Part shown: piece by piece, positions 44,287 to 53,471 of the stretch
Numbering within the stretch: position 1 is the first letter of the stretch
Layout of the letters: each line of letters opens with the position of its first letter
Origin: Arthrobacter sp. MYb214
Lineage (GTDB): Bacteria; Actinomycetota; Actinomycetes; Actinomycetales; Micrococcaceae
DNA length: 64,000 nt
Assembly (NCBI RefSeq): GCF_002979865.1
Contig: NZ_PCPZ01000007.1
Coordinates: 1 to 64,000 of the forward strand
Direction: 5' to 3'
Program-made: the position numbers and the translations under genes
Notes under the pieces: model-generated
Database searches by the model: none
What the model saw: only the letters and a program-made list of their open reading frames with translations
Told to the model about the DNA's origin: nothing

Positions 44287-44880
44287 ATGGAGTCTCGCCA
44301 GACTGGGCCTCACTATGGGGTCGACGGTGGCAACAAGCAATCCAGCACCCAGGGATTGCTCTTCACCGATGACCTGCCTGAGCTGGATGAACATGCCGGC
44401 TACCGCGGTCCAATTGTGTGCAAGGCAGCCGGCATTACCTACCGCCAACTCGACTACTGGGCACGTACTGGCCTGGTAGAGCCGGCAGTGCGCGGAGCCA
44501 AGGGATCCGGCAGCCACCGCCTTTATTCATTCCGGGATATCCTCGTGCTCAAGGTTGTCAAGCGGCTGCTGGACACCGGAGTATCCCTGCAGCAGATCCG
44601 TTCGGCCGTTTTGCACCTGCGTGAACGCGGCGTTGAGGACCTTGCCCAGATCACGTTGATGAGCGATGGAGCTTCGGTCTACGAATGCACCAGCGCCGAC
44701 GAGGTCATTGACCTTGTCCAGAAGGGCCAGGGCGTATTCGGCATCGCCGTAGGCCGTGTTTGGCGCGAGGTGGAAGGTTCCCTTGCCCAGCTGCCTTCAG
44801 AGAGCTCTGTGCAGCAGACCCTGCCAGAAGATGAATTGGCTGCCCGTCGGGCTGCCAAGGCGGCGCGCAACGTCGGCTAG
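44287..44880 (+). CDS. MerR-type regulator (Rv1830-like)
   Basis: 197 residues. The winged helix begins at about residue 43 (VCKAAGITYRQLDYWARTGL, VEPAVRGAKGSGSHRLYSFRD) after a 40-residue tail. A C-terminal region of about 90 residues follows without effector motifs. AAGGAG is 7 bases before ATG. A 242-base gap before it suggests its own promoter. Ends at an exceptionally perfect inverted repeat. Confidence 0.88.
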   Translation: MESRQTGPHYGVDGGNKQSSTQGLLFTDDLPELDEHAGYRGPIVCKAAGITYRQLDYWARTGLVEPAVRGAKGSGSHRLYSFRDILVLKVVKRLLDTGVSLQQIRSAVLHLRERGVEDLAQITLMSDGASVYECTSADEVIDLVQKGQGVFGIAVGRVWREVEGSLAQLPSESSVQQTLPEDELAARRAAKAARNVG

Positions 44881-44900
44881 GGCCGGCAGATAATTCAAGA

Positions 44901-44955
44901 GCTTAAGCAATTGACCGGATCTTCCTTGAAGGAAGATCCGGTCAATTGCTTAAGC
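44901..44955. terminator. bidirectional terminator, perfect 27-bp inverted repeat
   Basis: Arms 44901-44927 (beginning GCTTAAGCAATTGACC) and 44929-44955 are exact complements around a single G. Placed between two convergent genes (stops at 44880 and 44974), it would form a hairpin of about 26 bp on either transcript, each arm ending in TTAAGC. Confidence 0.85.
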
Positions 44956-44973
44956 TGCTATCCGTATCCGGGC

Positions 44974-45789
44974 CTAGGTGTTGTTCGGGCCTGCTGCGGA
45001 CATGACTTCCTTGAGCAACGCGTCGAACTGCGCCAGCATCGGAGCAGTAGCCTTGGAAGGCCACTGGTGCACCGAGTACGCGGCACCTTGGATCTGCTGC
45101 CATTCCGGGTGTTCGGGAATCTCGGGCTTGACCATGGAGTCGCCGAACATCTGGCGCATTTCGCCCAAACGGAAGGTATGCTCCGCGGAGTCCTTGCGGA
45201 CGCGGTTGGCGACAACACGTACCGGTCCCAGGGAAGGAGCGAATTCACGGCGGAAGAGTTCCAATGCGCGCTGGGTGCGCTCGGTGCCGGCCACGGAGAA
45301 CAAGCTGGGTTCTGCCACTAGCACGAGCTGATCCGACGCGCTCCATGCCATGCGGGTCAAGCCGTTCAGCGATGGCGGGCAGTCGATGAGAACCAACTGG
45401 TAACCGCTGGTGCGGCTCAGAAGCTGGGAGAGGCGGCGTAGGTCGCGGGTCCGCAGATCTGGTCGATCGTAGATGCCGGTGAATGCGTCGCCAACGGCAA
45501 CATCGAGCACTGGAATGCGGGTACGGGATTTCTTCTCTGCTGCCTTGGACTGCCAAGCGCTGGCGACAACCTGATCTTGCAGACGGGCGCGACGAGCGTT
45601 CTTGAGCATTTGCCCAATTGGCTGCTTCCCATTAGCCCGGACTCCAAGGCCAGTGCTGGCATCCGCATGGGGATCCAGGTCAATGACGAGAGTCGGAATG
45701 CCGGCGGCAAGTGCTGCTGAAGCCAATCCGAGTGTCACGGAGGTTTTTCCTACGCCACCCTTGAGGCTGCTGATGCTCACTACGTGCAC
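44974..45789 (-). CDS. ParA/MinD-like ATPase
   Basis: A deviant-Walker ATPase of about 271 residues. SISSLKGGVGKTSVTLGLAS, VIDLDPHADASTGLG and LVLIDCPPSLNGLTRM are the Walker A, A' and B motifs. No parB partner or DNA-binding domain is adjacent, so it is an orphan ParA that may position a cellular structure or protein cluster. The start is uncertain: GTG 45789 gives the usual short lead before the P-loop, and GTG codons at 45810 and 45801 are in frame. Confidence 0.85.
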   Translation of the reverse strand: MHVVSISSLKGGVGKTSVTLGLASAALAAGIPTLVIDLDPHADASTGLGVRANGKQPIGQMLKNARRARLQDQVVASAWQSKAAEKKSRTRIPVLDVAVGDAFTGIYDRPDLRTRDLRRLSQLLSRTSGYQLVLIDCPPSLNGLTRMAWSASDQLVLVAEPSLFSVAGTERTQRALELFRREFAPSLGPVRVVANRVRKDSAEHTFRLGEMRQMFGDSMVKPEIPEHPEWQQIQGAAYSVHQWPSKATAPMLAQFDALLKEVMSAAGPNNT

Positions 45790-45810
45790 GGACCAGACCA
45801 CGCCTTTCAC

Positions 45811-46140
45811 TGTTCGTTAGTTTAAACGTCCCACCGAATTTTTAGTCTCTCATCATCATAGTGTGCCGAGCCGTGTTTCTCCGACTTTGCAACGTCAGTT
45901 TTTGCCATTAGGCACAAGTTAGTGATTAAAACTTCAAAGATCCAATTATTTCATGTGGTCTGACCACAAGGCGAAATGTTTGGACGTTCTGGAGAATCCC
46001 CGTGTAGTGTGTTTCACAGAAGTGGCAAATGCTAGCTGCTTTTCGAGACCCGACACGCTGGGATGGCGGGCCTGCACCTGAGGGGAACAGTCCTGATTGT
46101 GCCGTTGAACCAGCGTGTACAGATTCGATGTAGGGACACT
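45811..46140 (+). promoter_or_regulatory. control region between the ParA-like gene and pyc
   Basis: A 330-base stretch without a gene. It holds a perfect 15-bp palindrome TGTGGTC-T-GACCACA (45954-45968) of the FadR/LldR GntR-operator type. Right behind it is TTGGAC-17-TGTAGT (45980-46008), a good promoter for pyc with a leader of about 125 bases. GTTTAAAC (45820-45827) lies close to the ParA-like gene. Confidence 0.6.
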
Positions 46141-49100
46141 ATGTTTGAAAAGATCTTGGTCGCCAACCGCGGTGAGATTGCGATTCGCGCTTTCCGCGCC
46201 GGCTACGAGCTGGGCGCAAAGACCGTTGCTGTCTACCCACATGAGGATCGCAATTCGATCCACCGTCAGAAGGCCGCAGAGGCCTACCAGATCGGCGAAG
46301 AGGGCCATCCGGTCCGCGCCTACCTGGATATCGACGAGATTATCCGCGTTGCCAAAGAAGCCGGCGCGGATGCAATCTACCCGGGCTACGGCTTCCTCTC
46401 GGAAAATCCTGACCTCGCACGAGCTGCCGAAGCAGCAGGCATCAAGTTCATCGGTCCAAAGGCGGACGTGCTTGAACTGGCCGGCAATAAGGTAGCGGCG
46501 CTGAAGGCTGCTCGCGAGGCAGGCATTCCGGTACTGGAATCCTCCGAGCCAAGCGATGATGTTGATTACCTGATTGCCGAGGCCGATCGCATCGGCTTCC
46601 CGATCTTCGTCAAGGCTGTAGCCGGCGGCGGCGGTCGCGGCATGCGCCGTGTCGACAAGCGCGAAGACCTGCCGGAGCTGATGGGCGCGGCAATGCGCGA
46701 AGCCGGCACCGCCTTCGGGGACCCCACCGTTTTCCTGGAACAAGCAGTGCTGCGTCCGCGCCACATCGAGGTGCAGATCCTCGCCGACGAGCAGGGCAAC
46801 ATTGTCCACCTGCATGAGCGCGACTGCTCGCTGCAGCGCCGCCACCAGAAGGTTGTCGAAATCGCTCCAGCACCGAATCTGGATGAATCGATTCGCCAGG
46901 CGCTGTTCCGGGACGCCGTGAAGTTCGCGCAGACTCTGGGCTACCAGAACGCAGGCACCGTCGAATTCCTCGTTGATACCGTGGGCGACCGCGCCGGGCA
47001 GCACGTATTCATTGAAATGAACCCGCGCATCCAGGTTGAGCACACGGTGACCGAAGAGGTTACCGACATCGACCTGGTGCAGGCGCAGATGCGCATCGCT
47101 GCTGGCGAGTCGCTGAAGGATCTGGAGATCAGCCAGGACACCATCCAGGTGCGTGGCTGGGCCTTGCAGTCCCGCATCACCACCGAAGATCCAGCCAATG
47201 GCTTCCGTCCGGATGTTGGAACCATTACCGTCTACCGCTCCGCCGGCGGCTCGGGTGTCCGTCTGGATGGCGGCACGATCTACACCGGCGCCGAGGTGTC
47301 CCCGCACTTCGACTCGATGCTGGTCAAGCTCACTTGCCGTGGCCGTGACTACCAGACGGCTGTGGCTCGCGCCCGCCGTGCGCTGGCCGAGTTCCGCGTG
47401 CGCGGTGTGGCCACCAACATCCCGTTCATCCAGAATGTGCTCAGTGATCCGCAGTTCCTGGCCGGTGATGTCGCTACCGACTTCATCGACTCCCGCCCGG
47501 ATCTGCTCACCGGCAATGAATCCCAGGACCGCGGTACCAAGGCGCTGAACTTCCTGGCCCATGTCACGGTGAACCAGCCAAATGGCAGCCGTGTCGAGGG
47601 AATCGACCCGCGCAAGAAGCTTCCTGCTTTCCCGGGTGACAAGACCGACGAGCCAGAGCGTTCGCCATTCGATGGCCCCTCCAAGTCCGCCGTGCCGGCC
47701 GATGGCTGGCGCCAGAAGCTGCTGGATCTCGGTCCGGAAGGATTCGCCAAGGCCCTGCGCGAGTCGAAAGCGGTGGGCATCACCGATACCACCTTCCGCG
47801 ATGCGCACCAGTCGCTGCTGGCCACCCGCGTCCGCACCCGCGACCTGCTCGCGGCAGCACCGGCCTACGCGCACAACGTCCCGCAGCTGTTCTCCATGGA
47901 AGTCTGGGGCGGTGCCACCTACGATGTGTCCCTGCGATTCCTGGGCGAAGATCCCTGGAAGCGCCTGGAGCTGCTGCGTGCGGAGCTGCCGAACATCCCG
48001 TTGCAGATGCTGCTGCGCGGCCGCAATACCGTGGGCTACACTCCATACCCAACCGAGGTCACCGACGCTTTCGTGAAGGAAGCCGCGTCCGCAGGCATCG
48101 ACATCTTCCGCATCTTCGATGCGCTGAACGATGTTTCGCAGATGGCTCCGGCCATCAAGGCGGTACGCGACACCGGCACCGCAGTCGCCGAAGTGGCCCT
48201 GTGCTACACCGGCAACCTGCTGGATGCCAACGAGAAGCTGTACACCCTGGACTACTACCTGGAGCTGGCACAGCAGATCGTCGACGCTGGCGCGCATATC
48301 CTCGCAATCAAGGACATGGCCGGCCTGCTGCGCCCAGCGGCAGCAACCAAGCTGGTCACGGCCCTGCGCGAACGCTTCGCTCTTCCGGTGCACCTGCACA
48401 CCCACGACACCTCCGGCGGGCAGCTGGCGACGTTGATGGCTGCCATCGACGCCGGTGTGGACGCCGTCGACGTGGCCAGCGCGGCCATGGCGGGCACCAC
48501 CTCGCAGCCATCGGCCTCTGCACTGGTCGCAGCGCTGGAGTTCACCGAGCGTGATCCCGGCCTGTCACTGGATGCCGTGGCGTCGCTGGAACCGTACTGG
48601 GAAGCAGTGCGCGCCATGTACAAGCCATTCGAATCCGGACTGCCAGCGCCAACCGGCCGTGTCTACCAGCACGAGATTCCGGGCGGCCAGCTTTCGAACC
48701 TGCGCCAGCAGGCCATTGCATTGGGCCTGGGCGAGCGTTTCGAAGCGATCGAGTCGATGTACGCCTCGGTCAATGACATGCTCGGCAATGTGGTCAAGGT
48801 GACTCCATCGTCCAAGGTCGTCGGCGACCTGGCCTTGCAGCTGGTGGGTTCCGGAGTCCCAGCCGCGGACTTCGAAGCGAACCCGCAGAACTACGACATC
48901 CCGGATTCGGTCATCCAGTTCCTCTCGGGCGAGCTGGGCAACCCTCCAGGCGGTTGGCCGGAACCGTTCCGCACCAAGGCGTTGCAGGGACGCAATGTCA
49001 AGGCCCATGTCGAGGACCTCTCGGCAGAGGACCTGACAGCGCTGCAGGCGGATTCGCAGACGATTCGCGGTACCCTGAACCGGTTGCTCTTCGCTGGCCC

Positions 49101-49593
49101 AACCCGTGACTTCGAGAAGTCGGTGGAGAACTACGGCGATTTGTCCGTCCTGCACACCCGCGACTACCTCTACGGCCTGGTTCCCGGCTTTGAGCATGTC
49201 ATTTCGCTGGGTACCGGTGTTCGATTGCTGGTCAGGCTGGTATCGGTATCGGAAGCCGATGAGAAGGGCCTGCGCACCGTCGTGGTCAACCTCAACGGCC
49301 AGTCCCGCCAGCTCAAGGTCCGCGACGAATCGGTAGAATCCACCGTGAAGTCCGCGCCGAAGGCCGATCCGAACAACAACGGCCACGTCGCTGCACCCTT
49401 CGCGGGAGCGGTGACTGTGAACGTCAAGGTCGGCGACCTGATCGAGGCCGGCCAGTCCGTGGCCACCATCGAAGCAATGAAGATGGAAGCTGGCATCACC
49501 GCCAACGCGGGCGGCGTGGTCAGCCAGGTAACCCTGAATGGCACCAGCCAGGTACAGGGTGGCGATCTGCTGCTGGTGATCGAACCCAAGTAG
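46141..49593 (+). CDS. pyc: pyruvate carboxylase
   Basis: A single-chain 1150-residue biotin enzyme making oxaloacetate from pyruvate, bicarbonate and ATP. Biotin carboxylase covers residues 1-450 (ILVANRGEIAIRAFRAGYEL, VKAVAGGGGRGMR, EMNPRIQVEHTVTEE). The carboxyltransferase runs from about 540 to 1000 (TDTTFRDAHQSLLATRVRT and LLRGRNTVGYT). The biotinyl domain at the end carries the modified Lys in IEAMKMEAGI. AGGGA precedes ATG 46141. It is the main anaplerotic enzyme; gene position next to garA links it to control of the 2-oxoglutarate node. The upstream GntR-type operator suggests carbon-source regulation. Confidence 0.97.
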   Translation: MFEKILVANRGEIAIRAFRAGYELGAKTVAVYPHEDRNSIHRQKAAEAYQIGEEGHPVRAYLDIDEIIRVAKEAGADAIYPGYGFLSENPDLARAAEAAGIKFIGPKADVLELAGNKVAALKAAREAGIPVLESSEPSDDVDYLIAEADRIGFPIFVKAVAGGGGRGMRRVDKREDLPELMGAAMREAGTAFGDPTVFLEQAVLRPRHIEVQILADEQGNIVHLHERDCSLQRRHQKVVEIAPAPNLDESIRQALFRDAVKFAQTLGYQNAGTVEFLVDTVGDRAGQHVFIEMNPRIQVEHTVTEEVTDIDLVQAQMRIAAGESLKDLEISQDTIQVRGWALQSRITTEDPANGFRPDVGTITVYRSAGGSGVRLDGGTIYTGAEVSPHFDSMLVKLTCRGRDYQTAVARARRALAEFRVRGVATNIPFIQNVLSDPQFLAGDVATDFIDSRPDLLTGNESQDRGTKALNFLAHVTVNQPNGSRVEGIDPRKKLPAFPGDKTDEPERSPFDGPSKSAVPADGWRQKLLDLGPEGFAKALRESKAVGITDTTFRDAHQSLLATRVRTRDLLAAAPAYAHNVPQLFSMEVWGGATYDVSLRFLGEDPWKRLELLRAELPNIPLQMLLRGRNTVGYTPYPTEVTDAFVKEAASAGIDIFRIFDALNDVSQMAPAIKAVRDTGTAVAEVALCYTGNLLDANEKLYTLDYYLELAQQIVDAGAHILAIKDMAGLLRPAAATKLVTALRERFALPVHLHTHDTSGGQLATLMAAIDAGVDAVDVASAAMAGTTSQPSASALVAALEFTERDPGLSLDAVASLEPYWEAVRAMYKPFESGLPAPTGRVYQHEIPGGQLSNLRQQAIALGLGERFEAIESMYASVNDMLGNVVKVTPSSKVVGDLALQLVGSGVPAADFEANPQNYDIPDSVIQFLSGELGNPPGGWPEPFRTKALQGRNVKAHVEDLSAEDLTALQADSQTIRGTLNRLLFAGPTRDFEKSVENYGDLSVLHTRDYLYGLVPGFEHVISLGTGVRLLVRLVSVSEADEKGLRTVVVNLNGQSRQLKVRDESVESTVKSAPKADPNNNGHVAAPFAGAVTVNVKVGDLIEAGQSVATIEAMKMEAGITANAGGVVSQVTLNGTSQVQGGDLLLVIEPK

Positions 49594-49606
49594 CATCCGC
49601 AGTACC

Positions 49607-49652
49607 CAGAGCACGGGGGCTCGTGACCAAGGTTGCGGGCCCCTGCGCTCTG
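49607..49652 (+). terminator. possible terminator behind pyc
   Basis: An imperfect 16-bp stem (CAGAGC outer, GGGGC inner, G-U pairs) with a long loop of about 14 bases and no T run. Confidence 0.4.
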
Positions 49653-49691
49653 CCAACTAATCGTGCGAACCACAAAGCAGAAGGAGCTGTG

Positions 49692-50234
49692 ATGCGCCCA
49701 AGCAAGATGACGCCCGGGGCTGTGCCCGCCCGGCTGAGGCAGCAGGTTGCCGAGCTGGGATCCAAGGGCCAGCCGATCACGGTACTGGTCTTCACCCTCG
49801 ACACGCATCTTCCGTTCTGCGAAATCGCAGAGCACCTGGCCGAACAATTCGGCGAATTGGATTGCAAGGCCCAGGTGGCCACGGCCGGACCGCAGCGCGT
49901 GCAATCGGTGATGGACGGGAAATTCACCGGCACCAACGTGTTGGTGGTTGTGGGCGATACCAGTGCCGACTCGGAAGACCGGCTCATGGAATTGGTCGAA
50001 TGGCTGCTGGCCAATGGCCGCAAGGACCTGGCTGGGAACCTGATCTACGCGGTGCTTGGCCACGAGCACCAGAATCACGCCACCCAGGCATTCAGCCGCG
50101 TGGTATTGCCGCGCAGCTACTATGCCCGAACACAGCAAAGCGGCCTCAAGTTGCCTTGGGCCGCCTCAGCTCGCGAATCGTGGGAGCTGGCTAATGCAGT
50201 GCTGGACTATGCTGTCGGCTTGGGCGCCGAGTAG
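49692..50234 (+). CDS. hypothetical protein, flavodoxin-like pattern
   Basis: 180 residues. Alternating strands and helices (PITVLVFTLDTHLPFCEIAE, TNVLVVVGDTSADSEDRL, NLIYAVLGHEHQNHATQAF) resemble a flavodoxin-like or NADPH-dependent FMN-reductase fold. The phosphate-binding loop is not clear, however, so no activity is assigned. The ATG has GAAGGAG 4 bases upstream. The last 28 bases overlap the 3' end of the convergent acyl-CoA synthetase gene. Confidence 0.75.
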   Translation: MRPSKMTPGAVPARLRQQVAELGSKGQPITVLVFTLDTHLPFCEIAEHLAEQFGELDCKAQVATAGPQRVQSVMDGKFTGTNVLVVVGDTSADSEDRLMELVEWLLANGRKDLAGNLIYAVLGHEHQNHATQAFSRVVLPRSYYARTQQSGLKLPWAASARESWELANAVLDYAVGLGAE

Positions 50235-52018
50235 ATGCCTTCGATCACGGCTTCGTAGTCCTTGAGCACTACTGCACGCTTGATCTTCATCGAGGGAGTC
50301 AAATGACCGGTTTCCTCGGTGAAGTCAGCAGGCACAACGCGGAAGGACTTGATCGCCTCGGCCTTGGATACCGAGGTGTTGGCCTTGTCGATGACCGCCT
50401 GCACGGTTTCGAGCACCTTTGGATGGGTCGATAGCTCGTCCAGCGACAGGTTCTGGTCCATCTGGTGACGGGCCAGCCAACCTGGCAGGGCTTCTGGATC
50501 CAAGGTCACCAGGGCCGCAATGAACGAGCGGCCCTCGCCGATGACCACGCACTGGGAAACCAGCGCGTCGGCGCGGATCTGGTCCTCAAGCAGCGCAGGA
50601 ACCACGTTCTTGCCGCTGGCGGTGACGATGATTTCCTTCTTGCGCCCGGTGATTCTCAGGAATCCGTCGGCGTCGAGTTCGCCGATATCCCCGGTGCGGA
50701 ACCAGCCATCGGTGAAGGTCTCATCCTGCAGCTCTGGACGGTTGCGGTAGCCGCGCATCACGCAAATGCCCTTGGTGAGGATCTCTCCGTCCGCGGCGAT
50801 GCGCACGGCGTTGCCCGGCAGCGGCTTGCCTACGGTGCCGATCTTGATCCGGTCCAGGGTGTTCACCGTGATCGGTGCGGTGGTTTCAGTCAGGCCGTAG
50901 CCTTCCAGAATGGTGACCCCGATGCCGTTGAAGAAGTGGCCGAGGCGCTCGCCCAGCGGACCTCCGCCGGAGACCGCATGGCGGATGTTGCCACCCATCG
51001 CGGTGCGCAGTTTCTGGTAGAGCAGGGCGTCGAAGAGCTTGTGCTTCAGGTTCAGCACGAGCGGTACCTTGCCCTCCTGCTTGGCGCGGGAGTATGCCAC
51101 TGCAACGTCAACGCCGGCGTGGAAGATCTTGCCCTTGCCGCTATCTTCAGCCTTGAGCATGGCCGAGTTGTAGACCTTCTCGAAGACGCGCGGCACAGCG
51201 AGGATGAAGTTCGGCTTGAAGGACTGGAGGTCCTCGAGCAGGTGCTTGACATCGGGGGTGTGCCCGGTGCGGCAACCAGCGGCAATGTTGACTACCGAGA
51301 TGAAGCGGGCGAAAACGTGAGCCAGCGGCAGGAACATGATGGTCGATGCGCCCGGGTAAACGGCGCCGGGCAAGGTAGCCACAGCGTTCTCCGCCAGCTC
51401 CACGAAGTTGCCGTGGGTCAGCTCGCAGCCCTTGGGACGGCCGGTGGTGCCCGAGGTGTAGATGATCGTGGCGATGTCATCCAATGCTGCGCCCGAACGG
51501 CGGGCTTCGAGCAACTGGTCATCGACGTTCCGGCCATCTTCGGAGAGCTGTTCCAGCCCGCCATCGAACTGCCAGACGTGATCCAGTCCGTCGAGCTGTT
51601 CCTGATGGGCGGCGCGGCGCACCACGGCTTCCTGGGCGGCGGCCTCAACGACGACGGCCTTGGCACCGGAATCGGAAACGATCCAGGCAACCTGGCTAGG
51701 GGAGGAAGTTTCATAGACGGGGACAGTGACACAGCCGGCGAACCAGATGGCGAAGTCAACCAGTGTCCACTCGTAGCGGGTCTTGGCCATCAACGCGATG
51801 CGGTCGCCAGCTTCGATGCCATTGGCGATGAACCCCTTCGCAATGGCCCGGGCGTCGGCAGCGAACTGCGATGCCGTGACATCATTCCACGTTCCGTCGG
51901 TTCCCGGCTTTGAGAACAATGCCGGGTTGGCCGCTGAATTCGCGTGGCGTAATAGCAGATCTGTAATATTCGACTGCTGTGGCGAATGAATGCGAATTGG
52001 CGAGCTGTATTCGCGCAT
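50207..52018 (-). CDS. long-chain acyl-CoA synthetase (FadD15-like)
   Basis: A 603-residue AMP-binding enzyme. TIIYTSGTTGRPKGCELTHG is the P-loop, ILEGYGLTETTAPITVN the A5 motif, and DGWFRTGDIGELDADGFL followed by GRKKEIIVTASGKNV the hinge and A8-A10 motifs. It activates long-chain fatty acids to acyl-CoA. ATG 52018 is used, with AGGAG 11 bases upstream. In M. tuberculosis fadD15 (Rv2187) lies in the same neighbourhood as an acyltransferase and aroG, as here. Confidence 0.92.
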   Translation of the reverse strand: MREYSSPIRIHSPQQSNITDLLLRHANSAANPALFSKPGTDGTWNDVTASQFAADARAIAKGFIANGIEAGDRIALMAKTRYEWTLVDFAIWFAGCVTVPVYETSSPSQVAWIVSDSGAKAVVVEAAAQEAVVRRAAHQEQLDGLDHVWQFDGGLEQLSEDGRNVDDQLLEARRSGAALDDIATIIYTSGTTGRPKGCELTHGNFVELAENAVATLPGAVYPGASTIMFLPLAHVFARFISVVNIAAGCRTGHTPDVKHLLEDLQSFKPNFILAVPRVFEKVYNSAMLKAEDSGKGKIFHAGVDVAVAYSRAKQEGKVPLVLNLKHKLFDALLYQKLRTAMGGNIRHAVSGGGPLGERLGHFFNGIGVTILEGYGLTETTAPITVNTLDRIKIGTVGKPLPGNAVRIAADGEILTKGICVMRGYRNRPELQDETFTDGWFRTGDIGELDADGFLRITGRKKEIIVTASGKNVVPALLEDQIRADALVSQCVVIGEGRSFIAALVTLDPEALPGWLARHQMDQNLSLDELSTHPKVLETVQAVIDKANTSVSKAEAIKSFRVVPADFTEETGHLTPSMKIKRAVVLKDYEAVIEGIYSAPKPTA

Positions 52019-52131
52019 CTGGTCTTCAACTCCTGAAACTCTGTGGGACCCCATTAGCAATAGCGGGTAACCCGCATCACATCTTTATTACTATAGAGTA
52101 ACCTACCGTGTGGTGTACTCAAAGCCGTTTT

Positions 52132-52566
52132 CTATACTTGAGCCCCATCATCTCCCGGATCGCGTTCAGTGGGAAGACGTTTGAGCAAGTAGGCGATTCC
52201 GAGCAGGGCGGCGAGTGCCAGTCCGAAATAGATGAACACCGGAGCTGATCGGAAAAACACCACGCACAGCAGCAACCCAAGCGGACCGCCAGCGGCGCCA
52301 ACCCAGGCGAGGTTCAGCATCGGATCACCCGAACCCAGCGCGGCGGGTTCTTCTGGAACGAACTCTTCCGGGGTCTGCTCAGCAACATAGTCGCGCGGTC
52401 CGCGAACCGCGGCAGGCCCGGTGTTGAAGAGCTTCTCCAGTCTCGCCGCGCGCTCGTCGGCGCTGGGTTCGCGGGGTGCCGAGGCATCAAGCTGACGGAA
52501 ATTCTCGACTAGCTCATCCCACTGCGGATCATTCTGGTTTGAAGGATGGGCATCTTCCGGATTCAT
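52132..52566 (-). CDS. small membrane protein with disordered cytosolic half
   Basis: 144 residues. The first 80 are acidic and Pro-rich (NPEDAHPSNQNDPQWDELVE). Two membrane helices follow (LAWVGAAGGPLGLLLCVVFF and APVFIYFGLALAALLGIAYL) and a short charged tail. No family is recognised. Its ATG overlaps the upstream esterase stop, so it is translated with that gene. Confidence 0.8.
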   Translation of the reverse strand: MNPEDAHPSNQNDPQWDELVENFRQLDASAPREPSADERAARLEKLFNTGPAAVRGPRDYVAEQTPEEFVPEEPAALGSGDPMLNLAWVGAAGGPLGLLLCVVFFRSAPVFIYFGLALAALLGIAYLLKRLPTERDPGDDGAQV

Positions 52567-53336
52567 GCGCGCTCCTCCTGGCGCTTCTGTTCCGTGGCGG
52601 CCAGCTGCGCGAAGAAGCGAGCGGATTCGTGGAAAATCTGCTCCGCATCGTAGTCCAGTGTGGCTACGTGCTTGGAGTGCAAGAGCATGTGGTGCTCGGC
52701 CAGGGTGCCTGAGTTCAGGCCCTCGACCAGCTCGCGCACCGACTGCTCTGAGACTACGTTGTCGACGGTGGAACGGAAGAGCTGCACCGGGGCGTTCACC
52801 AGTTCCAAGCGCCGGCGGGTCTGGGCAAAGAGCGAACGGAGTTCGGCTACGGCTGCTACCGGGGTGCGCGGGTAGGCCCCTTCATCGACACCGCGCTTGG
52901 CGATGTCATTGCTGATAGGGGCAACGCTGCGCACTACATGCTTGAGCCAAGGAGTATAGGGGGACAAGGGGGAGTCCACGACCAGGCCCGGATTGACCAG
53001 CGAAACACCGGCTACATTGCGGCGGGTCGCCAGATGCAGGGCCAGGGCGCCACCCATGGAAAGGCCAGCGGCGAATACCTGCTCGTGCGTGCGCGCGAGC
53101 CTGTCAAAAGCCGCTTCGGTAGCGTGGATCCACTGGCCATAACCTCGACCGACCATGTCCTGCCATTGCGTTCCGTGCCCGGGCAAAAGGGGAATGTCCG
53201 TGTCGAATCCGGCCTGCTCCAAGGAATCCGCCCATGGCTGCATGGAAACAGCGGAGCCGGTAAAACCGTGGATCATAAGTACTGCACATGGACGTTTGCG
53301 CTCGTCCAGCGGAGTATTGCCTGCATCAAGTTTCAT
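52563..53336 (-). CDS. alpha/beta hydrolase (carboxylesterase/monoacylglycerol lipase type)
   Basis: 257 residues. VLMIHGFTGSAVSMQPWADS gives the oxyanion region, and FAAGLSMGGALALHLA contains the Ser nucleophile. RSTVDNVVSEQS holds the acid residue and LLHSKHVATLDYD the catalytic His. The pattern is close to Bacillus Est30 carboxylesterase. No signal peptide. It is co-translated with the small membrane protein (ATGA overlap) and lies back-to-back with the acyltransferase gene, so a lipid-related role is plausible. Confidence 0.88.
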   Translation of the reverse strand: MKLDAGNTPLDERKRPCAVLMIHGFTGSAVSMQPWADSLEQAGFDTDIPLLPGHGTQWQDMVGRGYGQWIHATEAAFDRLARTHEQVFAAGLSMGGALALHLATRRNVAGVSLVNPGLVVDSPLSPYTPWLKHVVRSVAPISNDIAKRGVDEGAYPRTPVAAVAELRSLFAQTRRRLELVNAPVQLFRSTVDNVVSEQSVRELVEGLNSGTLAEHHMLLHSKHVATLDYDAEQIFHESARFFAQLAATEQKRQEERA

Positions 53337-53471
53337 CGTGAACCCTCCGGATTTCTGCCTTCACCTTCGAGCGTAGTGCACAATTGAAGGGTGCGGAGTG
53401 CGCTTCGACCAGTAAGGTCGCGGTTTCTCTTCCCGCGTAGCTGGTCAACTAGAAGAAGGAATTTTCCCGCT

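Noticed and set aside
45946-48405. 819-codon open frame on the strand opposite pyc
   Set aside because: It mirrors the GC-rich third positions of pyc, has no motifs and includes the promoter region. pyc itself is unmistakable.
50465-51913. 482-codon frame opposite the acyl-CoA synthetase
   Set aside because: It is antisense to a gene with all AMP-binding motifs and has no recognisable domain.
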